Positions 8,463-15,987 of a stretch of DNA of 64,000 bases are shown here, one piece after another. The stretch lies in assembly GCF_900141755.1 (NCBI RefSeq), contig NZ_LT670844.1:4650001-4714000 (forward strand), given 5' to 3'. The DNA is from Bradyrhizobium lablabi (GTDB lineage Bacteria > Pseudomonadota > Alphaproteobacteria > Rhizobiales > Xanthobacteraceae). The translations under genes and the position numbers were made by a program. The notes below the pieces were generated by a model. That model had not been told where the DNA came from and did no database searches. It worked only from the letters and a program-made list of their open reading frames with translations. Positions within the stretch are counted from its first letter, which is position 1, and each line of letters starts with the position of its first letter.

Positions 8463-9224
8463 ATGCTGACGCCGGACAAACAACTTTCCGCCGAACAAAG
8501 CCGGCAGGTGGCGGAGACCATTCGCGAGGAAATCGCCCGCCGCCGCATCTCGCGGCAGGCGCTGGCCGAACAGGCAAAGCTCAGCCTCTCGACCCTGGAA
8601 AAGGTGCTTGGCGGCCGCCGCCCGTTTACGCTGGCAACCACGGTGCGGCTCGAACAGGCGCTTGGCGTGTCCTTGCGCAAGGGGCAGGACGCAGCCCCCG
8701 CGGCCGCGGTCAACGGCGACGTCTCGCCGGACGGCCTCGGCGCCTATTCGCGCCGCTCGGTGGCCTGGCTCGAAGACGTCTATGTTACGCTGCGGCCCTC
8801 GTTCGGCGACAAGGAGGCGATCTATGCCTATCGCACCGAGATCGCCTGGGATCCGACCGTTTCATCGCTGGTGTTTCGCGAAGGCGAAAGGCTGGACGCC
8901 GCCTACGCCCAGTTCGGCGAAGTCGCGGTGCCGAACCAGTCCGGCCACATCTATCTGGTCACCAACCGTCACGGCCAGCACCGCTTGATCACGGTCTCGC
9001 GCCCGCGGATCTCGGGCGAAATGTACGGCATCATCACGACGCTGTTGGCCGGACGCGGCTCGATGCTGACCCCGATTGCCGCGCCGATCGCGTTCTTGCC
9101 GGTCAAATCGGTCGCAAGCCCGACGCTGGGCCGGATTTCGCCCGACGACGCCAACTACCCCCTCTATCGCGAGCACCTTCGCCGCACCACCGACGAGCCG
9201 TTCGCTGTGTTTCTGCCGGGGTAG
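8463..9224 (+). CDS. Xre-type helix-turn-helix regulator with large C-terminal domain
   Basis: 253 aa. Residues about 15-78 form a Cro/C1-type HTH (RRRISRQALAEQAKLSLSTLEKVLGG, then RLEQALGVSLR). The C-terminal 160 residues (YSRRSVAWLEDVYVTLRPSF, YAYRTEIAWDP, LVTNRHGQHRLITVSRP, FLPVK) form a mixed domain I cannot name, probably ligand-sensing. GGGCAGGGCG lies before the ATG. It is divergent from the sortase-target gene across 187 bp that contain phased TTGTG repeats, so it is the obvious candidate regulator of the sortase locus; this is inferred from context. Confidence 0.75.
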   Translation: MLTPDKQLSAEQSRQVAETIREEIARRRISRQALAEQAKLSLSTLEKVLGGRRPFTLATTVRLEQALGVSLRKGQDAAPAAAVNGDVSPDGLGAYSRRSVAWLEDVYVTLRPSFGDKEAIYAYRTEIAWDPTVSSLVFREGERLDAAYAQFGEVAVPNQSGHIYLVTNRHGQHRLITVSRPRISGEMYGIITTLLAGRGSMLTPIAAPIAFLPVKSVASPTLGRISPDDANYPLYREHLRRTTDEPFAVFLPG

Positions 9225-9247
9225 TGTGTAGCTTACGCGCCGCGGTG

Positions 9248-9395
9248 CCCCTTCTCCCTCGCCCCGCTCTTCGCGGGGAGAGGGTTGGGGTGAGGGGCTG
9301 CTTCCGCGAATTCGAAGGGCGAGGAGTGCGCGGAGATTCCCCCTCACCCGGATCGCAAGAGCGATCCGACCTCTCCCCGCAAGCGGGGCGAGGTA
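9248..9395. repeat. Palindromic repeat pair (ctctcccc/ggggagag type)
   Basis: Two GC-rich hairpin units: ctccctcgccccgctcttcgcggggagagggttggggtgagg and ccctcacccggatcgcaagagcgatccgacctctccccgcaagcggggcgagg, separated by about 45 bp. A closely similar pair is at 57636-57778. It fills the convergent gap between the Xre gene and the binding-protein gene, where it could terminate transcription from both sides. Confidence 0.8.
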
Positions 9396-9401
9396 AGCCG
9401 A

Positions 9402-10634
9402 TCAGCCGCCCGTCTCTGCGCTGATGATGTCGCCGAAAAAGTCCCACTTGCCGCCCTTGAACTGCATCATCTTGAGCTGTTCGATCGGGGCAAAGTCGGT
9501 CGCCGAGGTGTTGATCTTGATGCCCGGGATCAGCGTATCCGGCGAAAAATCCTTCAGCCCGGCGGCCTGCTTCATGACGTTTTCCCGGGTCAAATCGTCG
9601 CCGGCCTGCTTCAGCACCTGCACCATGGTCTGCGCCGCGGCATAGCCGTAGACGAGATTGGTATCGGAGATGTTCGAGCCCGGCATGTATTTGTCGATGA
9701 ACGCCATGAACTTCTTCATGCCCTCATCGTCCTTCCACTGCGGGTCGGACGCGTCCTTGAGATAGCCCGCCGACAATACGCCTTCGGAGGCCTCCAGGCC
9801 GGCAGGCTTCATCACCGCGCCAATCGAGATCGAAACGTCGGTCATCAGATGCATCGGCTTCCATTCCAGTTCGGCCATCTTCTTGATCGTCTGCGCTGCA
9901 AACTTCGGCGTCGAAATGTTTACCAGCACATCGGCGCCGGTGCCTTTGAGCTTGACGATATGGGAATCGATCGAAGGTTCGGTGGTCTCGTAGCTTTCCT
10001 CGGCAATCAGGATCGAGGAGGTCTTGTCGCCGAACACTTCCTTCAAGCCAGCTACGTAATCCTTGCCGAAATCGTCATTCTGATAAAACACCGCGACCTT
10101 GGCGTCGGGTTTTGCCTTCAGGATGTACTTTGCAAATATTCTCGCTTCGACGCGGTAGCTCGGCTGAAAGCCCATGGTCCATGGAAAATCCTTCGCGTCG
10201 TTCCACTTGCTGGCGCCGGTGGCGACGAACAGCTGGGGCACCTTCTTGGTGTTCTGATATTTCTGCACCGCGGTCTGGGTCGGCGTGCCCAGGGCGTTGA
10301 ACACCAGGAAAACTTCGTCGCTCTCGATCAGTTTGCGCACCTGCTCCACCGTCTTCGGCGGGCTATAGCCGTCATCGTAACTGATAAAATTGATCTTGCG
10401 GCCGCTGATGCCGCCGGCGTCGTTGATCATCTTGAAATAGGCATCCTCGGTCTTGCCGATGATGCCGTAGGCCGACGCCGGCCCGCTATAGGCCTCGACA
10501 TTGCCGATCTTGATCTCGGTGTCGGAGGCGCCGGTGTCGTATTTCTTTTGCGCCAGGGCTCCTTGCGTGGAGAGCGCAACCAGCGCCGTTGCAGCGGCGA
10601 GCGAGGCAAGCAAGCAGAGTTTCTTGTTTTTCAT
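9402..10634 (-). CDS. ABC transporter substrate-binding protein (LivK type)
   Basis: 410 aa with a clear signal peptide (MKNKKLCLLASLAAATALVA to about ALAQ), then a type I periplasmic binding fold (SDTEIKIGNVEAYSGPASAYG, AYFKMINDAGGISGRKINF, YDDGYSPPKTVEQVRKLIE). This family delivers amino acids, aromatic acids or other small acids to LivHMGF-type permeases. No permease gene is adjacent. It is an evident paralogue of the protein at 13836-15059, sharing long blocks such as KTVEQ.R.LIESD, PWTMGF.PS.R.EA and DASDP.W.DD. Both flank the same catabolic cluster, suggesting related ligands. Confidence 0.88.
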   Translation of the reverse strand: MKNKKLCLLASLAAATALVALSTQGALAQKKYDTGASDTEIKIGNVEAYSGPASAYGIIGKTEDAYFKMINDAGGISGRKINFISYDDGYSPPKTVEQVRKLIESDEVFLVFNALGTPTQTAVQKYQNTKKVPQLFVATGASKWNDAKDFPWTMGFQPSYRVEARIFAKYILKAKPDAKVAVFYQNDDFGKDYVAGLKEVFGDKTSSILIAEESYETTEPSIDSHIVKLKGTGADVLVNISTPKFAAQTIKKMAELEWKPMHLMTDVSISIGAVMKPAGLEASEGVLSAGYLKDASDPQWKDDEGMKKFMAFIDKYMPGSNISDTNLVYGYAAAQTMVQVLKQAGDDLTRENVMKQAAGLKDFSPDTLIPGIKINTSATDFAPIEQLKMMQFKGGKWDFFGDIISAETGG

Positions 10635-10778
10635 AACCAGGACCTTTTCTTGATGGGAGATTGAAAATGAAGATTGGAGATTGCTGGTAGGCTAACAGTT
10701 ACGAGGCGATGGCTCGCTGCCTGAATTGCTTAATTTTTGGCCCGACCTGTCAGTTGAGGGCTGGTATCAAAAACCTGT

Positions 10779-10844
10779 CTTGCGTTGAGTGGCTGGGCTG
10801 TGGCCTGATCGACATTGTTGCCGGAGCCAGCCACTCGACGCAAG
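10779..10844. promoter_or_regulatory. Long inverted repeat upstream of acyl-CoA dehydrogenase
   Basis: 18-bp arms CTTGCGTTGAGTGGCTGG (10779-10796) and CCAGCCACTCGACGCAAG (10827-10844) match with a single mismatch, 30 nt apart. It ends 58 bp before the dehydrogenase start, in the divergent region with the binding-protein gene at 9402-10634. It could be an operator with two half sites, a leader-RNA stem, or a remnant of a small mobile repeat. Confidence 0.5.
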
Positions 10845-10902
10845 TTGGGGGAGGCGCTTTCCGGCCATCGTACAACGACAAAAGCAACCGGGAGGCAAGC
10901 GA

Positions 10903-12039
10903 ATGGCAAGCCCATTCTACACCGCCGAGCATGAGGCCTATCGGGAGGTGGTGCGGCGCTTTGTCGAAAAGGAGATCGAACCCTACGCCCATGAATGGGA
11001 CGAGGCGGGCGGTTTTCCGCGGGAGCTTTACGAGAAGGCCGCCGCGATCGGGCTATTGGGCCTCGGCTTTCCGGAACAATATGGCGGCACCGAAGTCGAC
11101 AATTTCATGTGGATCGTCGCGGTCCAGGAATTGGCGCGGGCCGGCGCCGGCGGCGTCAGCGCCAGCCTGAAGAGCAATTCGATCGGCGCGCCGCCGATCG
11201 CGCGTGCGGGAAGTCCCGAGTTCAAGGCCCGGGTGCTGCCGGAAATTCTGTCCGGCAAGAAGATCTCGGCGCTCGCGATCACCGAGCCGAGCGGCGGCTC
11301 TGACGTCGCCAATTTGCGCACGTCAGCCCGCCGCGACGGCGATGTCTATATTGTGAACGGCGAGAAGACCTTTATCACCTCCGGCATGCGCGCCGATTAC
11401 ATTACGACCGCCGTTCGCACCGGGGGTGCGGGGCCGGAGGGCGTCAGCCTGCTGGTGATCGAGGGCGATACGCCGGGGCTCTCCCGCACGCCCTTGAAGA
11501 AAATGGGCTGGTGGGCTTCCGATACCGCGACCCTGCATTTTGATAACTGCCGCGTTCCCGCCGGCAACCTGCTCGGCGAAGAGGGCAAAGGTTTCAAGAT
11601 CATCATGCATAATTTCAACAGTGAGCGGCTGACGATGGCAGCCGGCTGCATCGCCGCGGCGCGGGTTTGCCTCGAGGATGCGACCGAATACGCAAAACAA
11701 CGGCACACCTTTGGAAAACCGCTGGCGCAGCATCAGGTCATCCGCCACAAGCTGGTCGACATGGCACAACGGGTAGCGGCCTCGCAGGCGATGCTTGAAA
11801 TGCTGGCGTGGCGGCTCGACCACGGCGAAAGCCCGGTCGCCGAGATATGCATGCTGAAGAACCAGGCGACCCAAACCATGGCGTTCTGCGCCTCCGAAGC
11901 CGTGCAGATTTTCGGCGGCGCGGGCTTCATGCGCGGCATCAAGGTCGAGCGCATCTACCGTGAGGTCAAGGTCAACGCGATCGGCGGCGGCAGCGAGGAG
12001 ATCATGAAGGACCTGGCGAGTAGGCAGATGGGATTGTGA
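10903..12039 (+). CDS. Acyl-CoA dehydrogenase
   Basis: 378 aa from the ATG at 10903, preceded by GGAGGCAAGCGA; earlier in-frame codons lack a site. Typical ACAD order: helical N-domain, middle beta domain with the FAD/substrate signature (ITEPSGGSDVANLRTSA), helical C-domain (FGKPLAQHQVIRHKLVDMA, QIFGGAGFMRGIKVERIYREVK). It catalyses FAD-dependent alpha,beta-desaturation of an acyl-CoA. At the place where many ACADs carry the catalytic Glu (YEGT), this one reads IGGGSEE, as in isovaleryl/long-chain types whose base lies elsewhere. It is the first gene of a plus-strand catabolic stretch. Substrate unknown, possibly a branched acyl-CoA. Confidence 0.9.
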   Translation: MASPFYTAEHEAYREVVRRFVEKEIEPYAHEWDEAGGFPRELYEKAAAIGLLGLGFPEQYGGTEVDNFMWIVAVQELARAGAGGVSASLKSNSIGAPPIARAGSPEFKARVLPEILSGKKISALAITEPSGGSDVANLRTSARRDGDVYIVNGEKTFITSGMRADYITTAVRTGGAGPEGVSLLVIEGDTPGLSRTPLKKMGWWASDTATLHFDNCRVPAGNLLGEEGKGFKIIMHNFNSERLTMAAGCIAAARVCLEDATEYAKQRHTFGKPLAQHQVIRHKLVDMAQRVAASQAMLEMLAWRLDHGESPVAEICMLKNQATQTMAFCASEAVQIFGGAGFMRGIKVERIYREVKVNAIGGGSEEIMKDLASRQMGL

Positions 12040-12045
12040 AAGGGA

Positions 12046-12150
12046 TGTCCTCATCCTGAGGAGCGGCCGTTAGGCCGCGTCTCGAAGGATGGGCCACGGG
12101 CCTCATGGTTCGAGACGCGCGCGAAGAGCGCGTTCCTCACCATGAGGACA
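12046..12150. repeat. Palindromic repeat (cctcatcctgagga type)
   Basis: Starts TGTCCTCATCCTGAGGAGC and ends CACCATGAGGACA, with internal inverted segments (gcgtctcgaaggatg / ggttcgagacgcg). It occupies nearly all of the gap between the acyl-CoA dehydrogenase and GST genes. I know this type as a common dispersed element in Bradyrhizobium-like genomes. Its transcript would fold into a long imperfect hairpin. Confidence 0.8.
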
Positions 12151-12169
12151 ACAGAAGGGACGAACCGAC

Positions 12170-12823
12170 ATGATCACGCTTTATCACTGCCACGCCGCGC
12201 GCTCGTTCCGGCCGCTATGGATGCTGGAAGAGATGGCGCTGCCTTATGAGCTGAAAATGCTGCCATTCCCGCCGCGGGTATTCGCAAAGGAATATCTCGC
12301 GCTCAACCCGCTCGGCACCATTCCGCTGATGATCGACGGCGAAACGCGGATGACGGAATCGTCCGGCATCTGCCATTATCTCGGAACCAAATATGGGCCG
12401 ACGCCGCTGATCGTTGGCGAGGACGAACCGGCCTATGGCGCGTTCCTGAACTGGATGTACTTTAGCGATGCCACGCTGACCTTTCCGCAGACGCTGGTGC
12501 TGCGCTACAGCCAGCTCGAGCCGGAGGAGCGGCGCAATCCGCAGGTCGCCACCGACTACGCCAAATGGTTCTTGGGGCGCTTAAGGGCGGTCGAGGCCGC
12601 CACGGGCAACGCAGAAACACTCGTCGCCGGCCGTTTCACCGCGGCCGACATCGTGATCGGCTATGCGCTGCGGCTGGCCGAAAACATCGGATTGGCCAAG
12701 GATTTTGGCCCTAACGTTGCCGCCTACTGGCAACGCCTGCAGGCGCGCGATGGCTTCAAAAGGGCCGTTGCCGCTGAAAATCAGGCCGGCGAGCAGCAAA
12801 AGGTCGCCCCGCGCGCCCGCTGA
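12170..12823 (+). CDS. Glutathione S-transferase family protein
   Basis: 217 aa. N-terminal thioredoxin-like domain (ITLYHCHAARSFRPLWMLEEMALPYE; substrate-binding ES pair in TESSGICHYLG near 65), then the all-helical C-terminal domain (ADIVIGYALRLAENIGL). The length is standard for bacterial GSTs. The protein probably conjugates or isomerises an electrophilic catabolite with glutathione. It follows the acyl-CoA dehydrogenase gene after a repeat and precedes an AraC-type regulator. A modest AAGGGA ribosome site precedes the ATG. Confidence 0.88.
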   Translation: MITLYHCHAARSFRPLWMLEEMALPYELKMLPFPPRVFAKEYLALNPLGTIPLMIDGETRMTESSGICHYLGTKYGPTPLIVGEDEPAYGAFLNWMYFSDATLTFPQTLVLRYSQLEPEERRNPQVATDYAKWFLGRLRAVEAATGNAETLVAGRFTAADIVIGYALRLAENIGLAKDFGPNVAAYWQRLQARDGFKRAVAAENQAGEQQKVAPRAR

Positions 12824-12921
12824 ATCCCTGCCGGAACCCGGCCATCTCGTCGATGACAGGTGCCGGATTTGCGCTATGGTCGAACTCCGCAGCGGCCGAA
12901 GAACCGCCGGGAGGACCAGCT

Positions 12922-13725
12922 ATGGACGCCAGAACCAGTTCCGGCCATTTGATGCTGATCACGCCCGAGCGCGTGTTTTATGCAGGCCTGCTCGGCCGGC
13001 CGCGCGAGCGCTGTCCGGGTGCGCTTCATGTTTATGTGTCGATCAAGGGCGGCCTGCGGCTTACGACCGGCGACGGCCACGAGACCTGCGGCGAACTGTT
13101 CGCCGTGCGACCGAACGTCCAGCATACCATCTCAAGCGATTTTCGCGCGGCGATTTGCGTCGTGATCGAGCCGGAGAGCGTTGAGGCCTGCGCGTTCGAT
13201 GCGCTGGCCGAGCGGCTGTCGGGACCTGAAGCGGGGCTTGTCGCGTGCCGCATTCGCGCCGCCTATGAGCAATTGCGCGAAAAGCCGCATCGCGACGGCA
13301 TCTCCAGCGTCGAACTCGATGTGATGTGTTTTGGTGAAACCTTGCCGGCGCGCGCGCTCGATCCGCGTGTCGCAAGGTCGATCGCGCAGATCGACAGTTT
13401 TTCCGGCGAGCCGGTGACGGCGGCAAGTTGCGCCGCAGCGGCCGGATTGTCCTGTTCGCGCTTCCTGCATCTGTTCAAGCAGGAGACCGGGATCTCGTTT
13501 CGCGCCTTCCGCGCCTGGAAGCGCGCGCGGCATTTGCTGCATTTTGCTAATCAGAACATCAACCTTGCGCATCTGGCGCAGGATATCGGTTATCCCGACT
13601 CCACCCATTTCAGCCACTCGATCCGCAGGTTTTATGGTTTGAAACCGCGCGCGATTTTCTCCGGCTCGCGGGATCTTGCGATCTATCGCAGCGGGCGCGT
13701 TGGCGAGGAGGCGGCGGTTTCCTAG
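12922..13725 (+). CDS. AraC family transcriptional regulator
   Basis: 267 aa from the ATG at 12922, chosen because GGGAGGA lies 7 nt upstream; a longer reading from 12853 lacks a site. The N-terminal half is a cupin-like sensor (GALHVYVSIKGGLRLTTGDGHETC). The C-terminal half has the double HTH of AraC/XylS (CAAAAGLSCSRFLHLFKQETGISFRAF and INLAHLAQDIGYPDSTHFSHSIRRFYGLKPRAIF). It is probably an activator of neighbouring catabolic genes; the target is not shown by the sequence. Confidence 0.88.
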   Translation: MDARTSSGHLMLITPERVFYAGLLGRPRERCPGALHVYVSIKGGLRLTTGDGHETCGELFAVRPNVQHTISSDFRAAICVVIEPESVEACAFDALAERLSGPEAGLVACRIRAAYEQLREKPHRDGISSVELDVMCFGETLPARALDPRVARSIAQIDSFSGEPVTAASCAAAAGLSCSRFLHLFKQETGISFRAFRAWKRARHLLHFANQNINLAHLAQDIGYPDSTHFSHSIRRFYGLKPRAIFSGSRDLAIYRSGRVGEEAAVS

Positions 13726-13740
13726 CGAAAGCCTCTCATC

Positions 13741-13826
13741 GTCATTGCGAGGAGCACTTGCGACGAAGCAATCCAGCTTCGTTCGTCGCTGCGCCATGGA
13801 TTGCTTCGCTTCGCTCGCAATGACGA
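13741..13826. repeat. Palindromic repeat (gtcattgcgag type)
   Basis: Arms gtcattgcgaggagc and gcttcgctcgcaatgac bracket aagcaatcca / tggattgctt. It lies in the convergent gap between the AraC gene and the next binding-protein gene and may act as a bidirectional terminator. The same family occurs at 15731, 16874, 22192 and 33297. Confidence 0.85.
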
Positions 13827-13835
13827 CAAGAGTCG

Positions 13836-15059
13836 TCACAAATTCGCCCCCTCGATCACCTCGCCGAACCTGACCCAGCCCGCGCCCTCCAGCCGCTGCA
13901 ACTGGATTTGCTGCAGCGGGTGGTGATTGGTGGGACTGGTGTTGACGCGAATGCCCGGCAGCAGCGTGGGAATCTCGACGTCCTTCAGACTGTTGGCCTG
14001 ACGCATGATATTTTCACGCGCAAAATTGCCGTTGCATTGCTCGAGCACTTTCCGCAGCACCATGGCGACCGTGTAGGCATAAAGGTTATAGGCTTCCTTC
14101 GGATTGCCATCGCTGAAATATGTCGCCATGAATTTCAGGAAATCCTTGATGCCGGCATCGTCGGCCCAGGCGGGATCGGATGCGTCTTTCAGATAGGCCG
14201 ACGTGATCACGCCTTGCGCCTTCTCCGGCCCGACCGGATTGATGGTGGAAGAGATCGATGCCGCGCCGCTGGTGACAAAATGCATCGGCTTCCAGCCGAG
14301 CTCATAGATTTTCCGGATCGATTGCGCGGCAAATTTCGCCGTGGTCCCCGAGATCAGCACATCCGCGTTGCCGGCGCGTAACGACACCATCTGCGAATCG
14401 ATGGTGGGGTCGGTAACTTCGTGCGATACTGCCGCCGCCTGGGTGTCAAATCGCGCGCCCAGCACATCGCGCAAGCCGTGGACAAAATCCTTGCCCAAAT
14501 CGTCGTTCTGGAACAACACCGCGAATTTCGCGTTCGGATTCTGGCTGAGCGCGTATTTGGCAAACACCTGCGCTTCGATCCGGGCACTCGGCGCAAAGCC
14601 CATGGTCCAGGGATAGCTCTCGTAGTCGCCCCATTTGTCGCCGTTCACCGACAAAAACAGATGCGGGACTTTTGCGGCATTGATGTACTTCACGACTGCG
14701 GAGTTGGGTGCGGTTCCGAGCATGTTGAACAGGAAGGCGACATTATCGCTTTCGATCAGCCGCCGCGTCTGCTCGACGGTCTTTGCCGGATTAAAGGCGT
14801 CGTCATAATAGATGTATTTTATCTGATGGCCCGCGATGCCGCCCTGCTCATTGAGCATCCGGAAATAGGCTTCCTGGCATCGCGCCTGCACACCCAACGC
14901 CGACACCGGCCCGCTCAGCGAGGTGGTGCTGCCTATTTTGATCTCGGTTGCGGTAACGCCTGGGGTCTCGTCGGCGTGCGCGACGCGAAGGCCGGCAAGG
15001 GCGGCGATGCCTGCGGTTGCGCCACCGGCCAGCAACGCGCGTCGATCGAGCACGGCCAT
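13836..15059 (-). CDS. ABC transporter substrate-binding protein (LivK type), twin-arginine-like signal
   Basis: 407 aa from the ATG at 15059 (GGGAGGAAATC upstream). The N-terminus MAVLDRRALLAGGATAG followed by a hydrophobic stretch and VAHA resembles a Tat-type signal, unlike the Sec signal of its paralogue at 9402-10634. The remainder is a type I periplasmic binding fold (TATEIKIGSTTSLSGPVSALG, YFRMLNEQGGIAG). It is expected to bind a small acid or amino acid in the periplasm. No permease is adjacent, so it may use the LivHMGF system at 29851-33260 or one elsewhere. Confidence 0.87.
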   Translation of the reverse strand: MAVLDRRALLAGGATAGIAALAGLRVAHADETPGVTATEIKIGSTTSLSGPVSALGVQARCQEAYFRMLNEQGGIAGHQIKYIYYDDAFNPAKTVEQTRRLIESDNVAFLFNMLGTAPNSAVVKYINAAKVPHLFLSVNGDKWGDYESYPWTMGFAPSARIEAQVFAKYALSQNPNAKFAVLFQNDDLGKDFVHGLRDVLGARFDTQAAAVSHEVTDPTIDSQMVSLRAGNADVLISGTTAKFAAQSIRKIYELGWKPMHFVTSGAASISSTINPVGPEKAQGVITSAYLKDASDPAWADDAGIKDFLKFMATYFSDGNPKEAYNLYAYTVAMVLRKVLEQCNGNFARENIMRQANSLKDVEIPTLLPGIRVNTSPTNHHPLQQIQLQRLEGAGWVRFGEVIEGANL

Positions 15060-15424
15060 GATTTCCTCCCGCGATGCCAGCCTGTTCGCCAGGCGCTTGT
15101 TTGCGCTGACGCTACGACAGGATTTTTGGTGAGGTCTTGCGTTAATGTGCTGGACAGCTTCCGATGATGCGTCGGAACCAGGTCGCGGGCGACGCGCGGG
15201 GAAGGAAAATTCTCCTTTAGTTTCATGCTGATTTGGGTCGTCCAGTCCGGTTCGCAAAAATATTCCGCTTCGTGATTTGCCCAAATCACCCATAAGACTC
15301 CCGCCATCCCGTCCCACTCAGAGGGGCGTTTCGCGATCGTCACGGACGTTGGAACGGGATGCGGTGGACGCGGTGGCGCTCTTGACGAACAGCGCTGAAG
15401 CGGACGGCGAAGTCGTGTGGTCCT

Positions 15425-15469
15425 GACACCCCGACGCTGGTGTCAAGTTCTTGAGAAGCAAGCTTCTCA
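15425..15469. repeat. Two tandem small hairpins
   Basis: GACACC (15425-15430) pairs with GGTGTC (15439-15444), followed at once by TGAGAAGC (15452-15459) and GCTTCTCA (15462-15469), separated by two bases. Both lie within the dispersed repeat region and suggest a structured transcript or a recombination remnant. Confidence 0.5.
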
Positions 15470-15533
15470 GGGATGACGGTGGCAAGAAAGCCCGGCTCAC
15501 CGGGGAGAGCACGATATAAGCCGTAAAACCATT

Positions 15534-15645
15534 GCGCGGGGAATGCCGGGTGATTCCGGTGTGACCTGACCAACGCGTGTGCGTTCTACCACTACCATTG
15601 CACACGCGGCTATCGGGCGCATCGGGCGCCCGGCATTCCCTGCGC
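15534..15645. repeat. Nested inverted repeat, part of dispersed element
   Basis: Outer arms of 17 nt, GCGCGGGGAATGCCGGG (15534-15550) and CCCGGCATTCCCTGCGC (15629-15645), match with one mismatch. Inner arms CGCGTGTGC (15574-15582) and GCACACGCG (15600-15608) match perfectly. The nested pairing predicts a stable cloverleaf-like or long hairpin RNA or cruciform. I recall very similar text scattered through related genomes, but cannot verify this here. Confidence 0.6.
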
Positions 15646-15730
15646 CCTCTGATGGGAGAGGGCGGGAAATTTCTGGCAAACCTCGGGCGACTTGCGCGGC
15701 GAGATCGCGAAGCCGTGGGCGCGGCCCCTC

Positions 15731-15820
15731 CACGTCATTGCGAGCGAAGCGAAGCAATCCATCGCACCGCAAGGAAGCAAGCTGGATTGCTTCGTCGCCT
15801 CGCTCCTCGCAACGACGTGG
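15731..15820. repeat. Palindromic repeat (gtcattgcgag type)
   Basis: cacgtcattgcgagcg... on the left and cctcgcaacgacgtgg on the right, with aagcaatcca / tggattgctt inside. It is located 168 bp upstream of the BKACE start. Confidence 0.85.
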
Positions 15821-15987
15821 AGAGGAGCCCTTAGCCCACCCGACATGACCTCCTGGCTTCGATGCTGCGGCGCAACGTGGCCGTAGCCAGTCAACGCAAG
15901 CAGCCATGGCGGCAAATCTCCCATCATGCCAAACTCGCGCGCTCAACGCGTTGCACGACGCGGGCCGCATCTGGGTTGAACAAGATC

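Larger units (their letters stand above)
15060..15987. other. 928-bp gap without convincing gene; composite repeat region
   Basis: Contains, in order, the leader of the binding-protein gene (to about 15190), a long stretch that looks like a dispersed non-coding repeat (about 15190-15650), a gtcattgcgag palindrome (15731-15820) and the leader of the BKACE gene. Short open frames in it have no ribosome sites and no credible protein features. Confidence 0.7.

Noticed and set aside
9248..9395. Repeated hairpins considered as a CRISPR array
   Set aside because: Only two imperfect units with no regular spacer; they belong to a dispersed palindromic repeat family and no cas gene is near.
12107..12150. 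ggttcgaga... suggested a tRNA TpsiC arm
   Set aside because: No acceptor stem or anticodon arm fits; the sequence belongs to the cctcatcctgagga palindrome.
15318..15605. Open frame of 95 codons in the non-coding element
   Set aside because: No ribosome site, low-complexity Ser/Thr/Arg composition, and it lies in a dispersed repeat with hairpins. I treat it as spurious.
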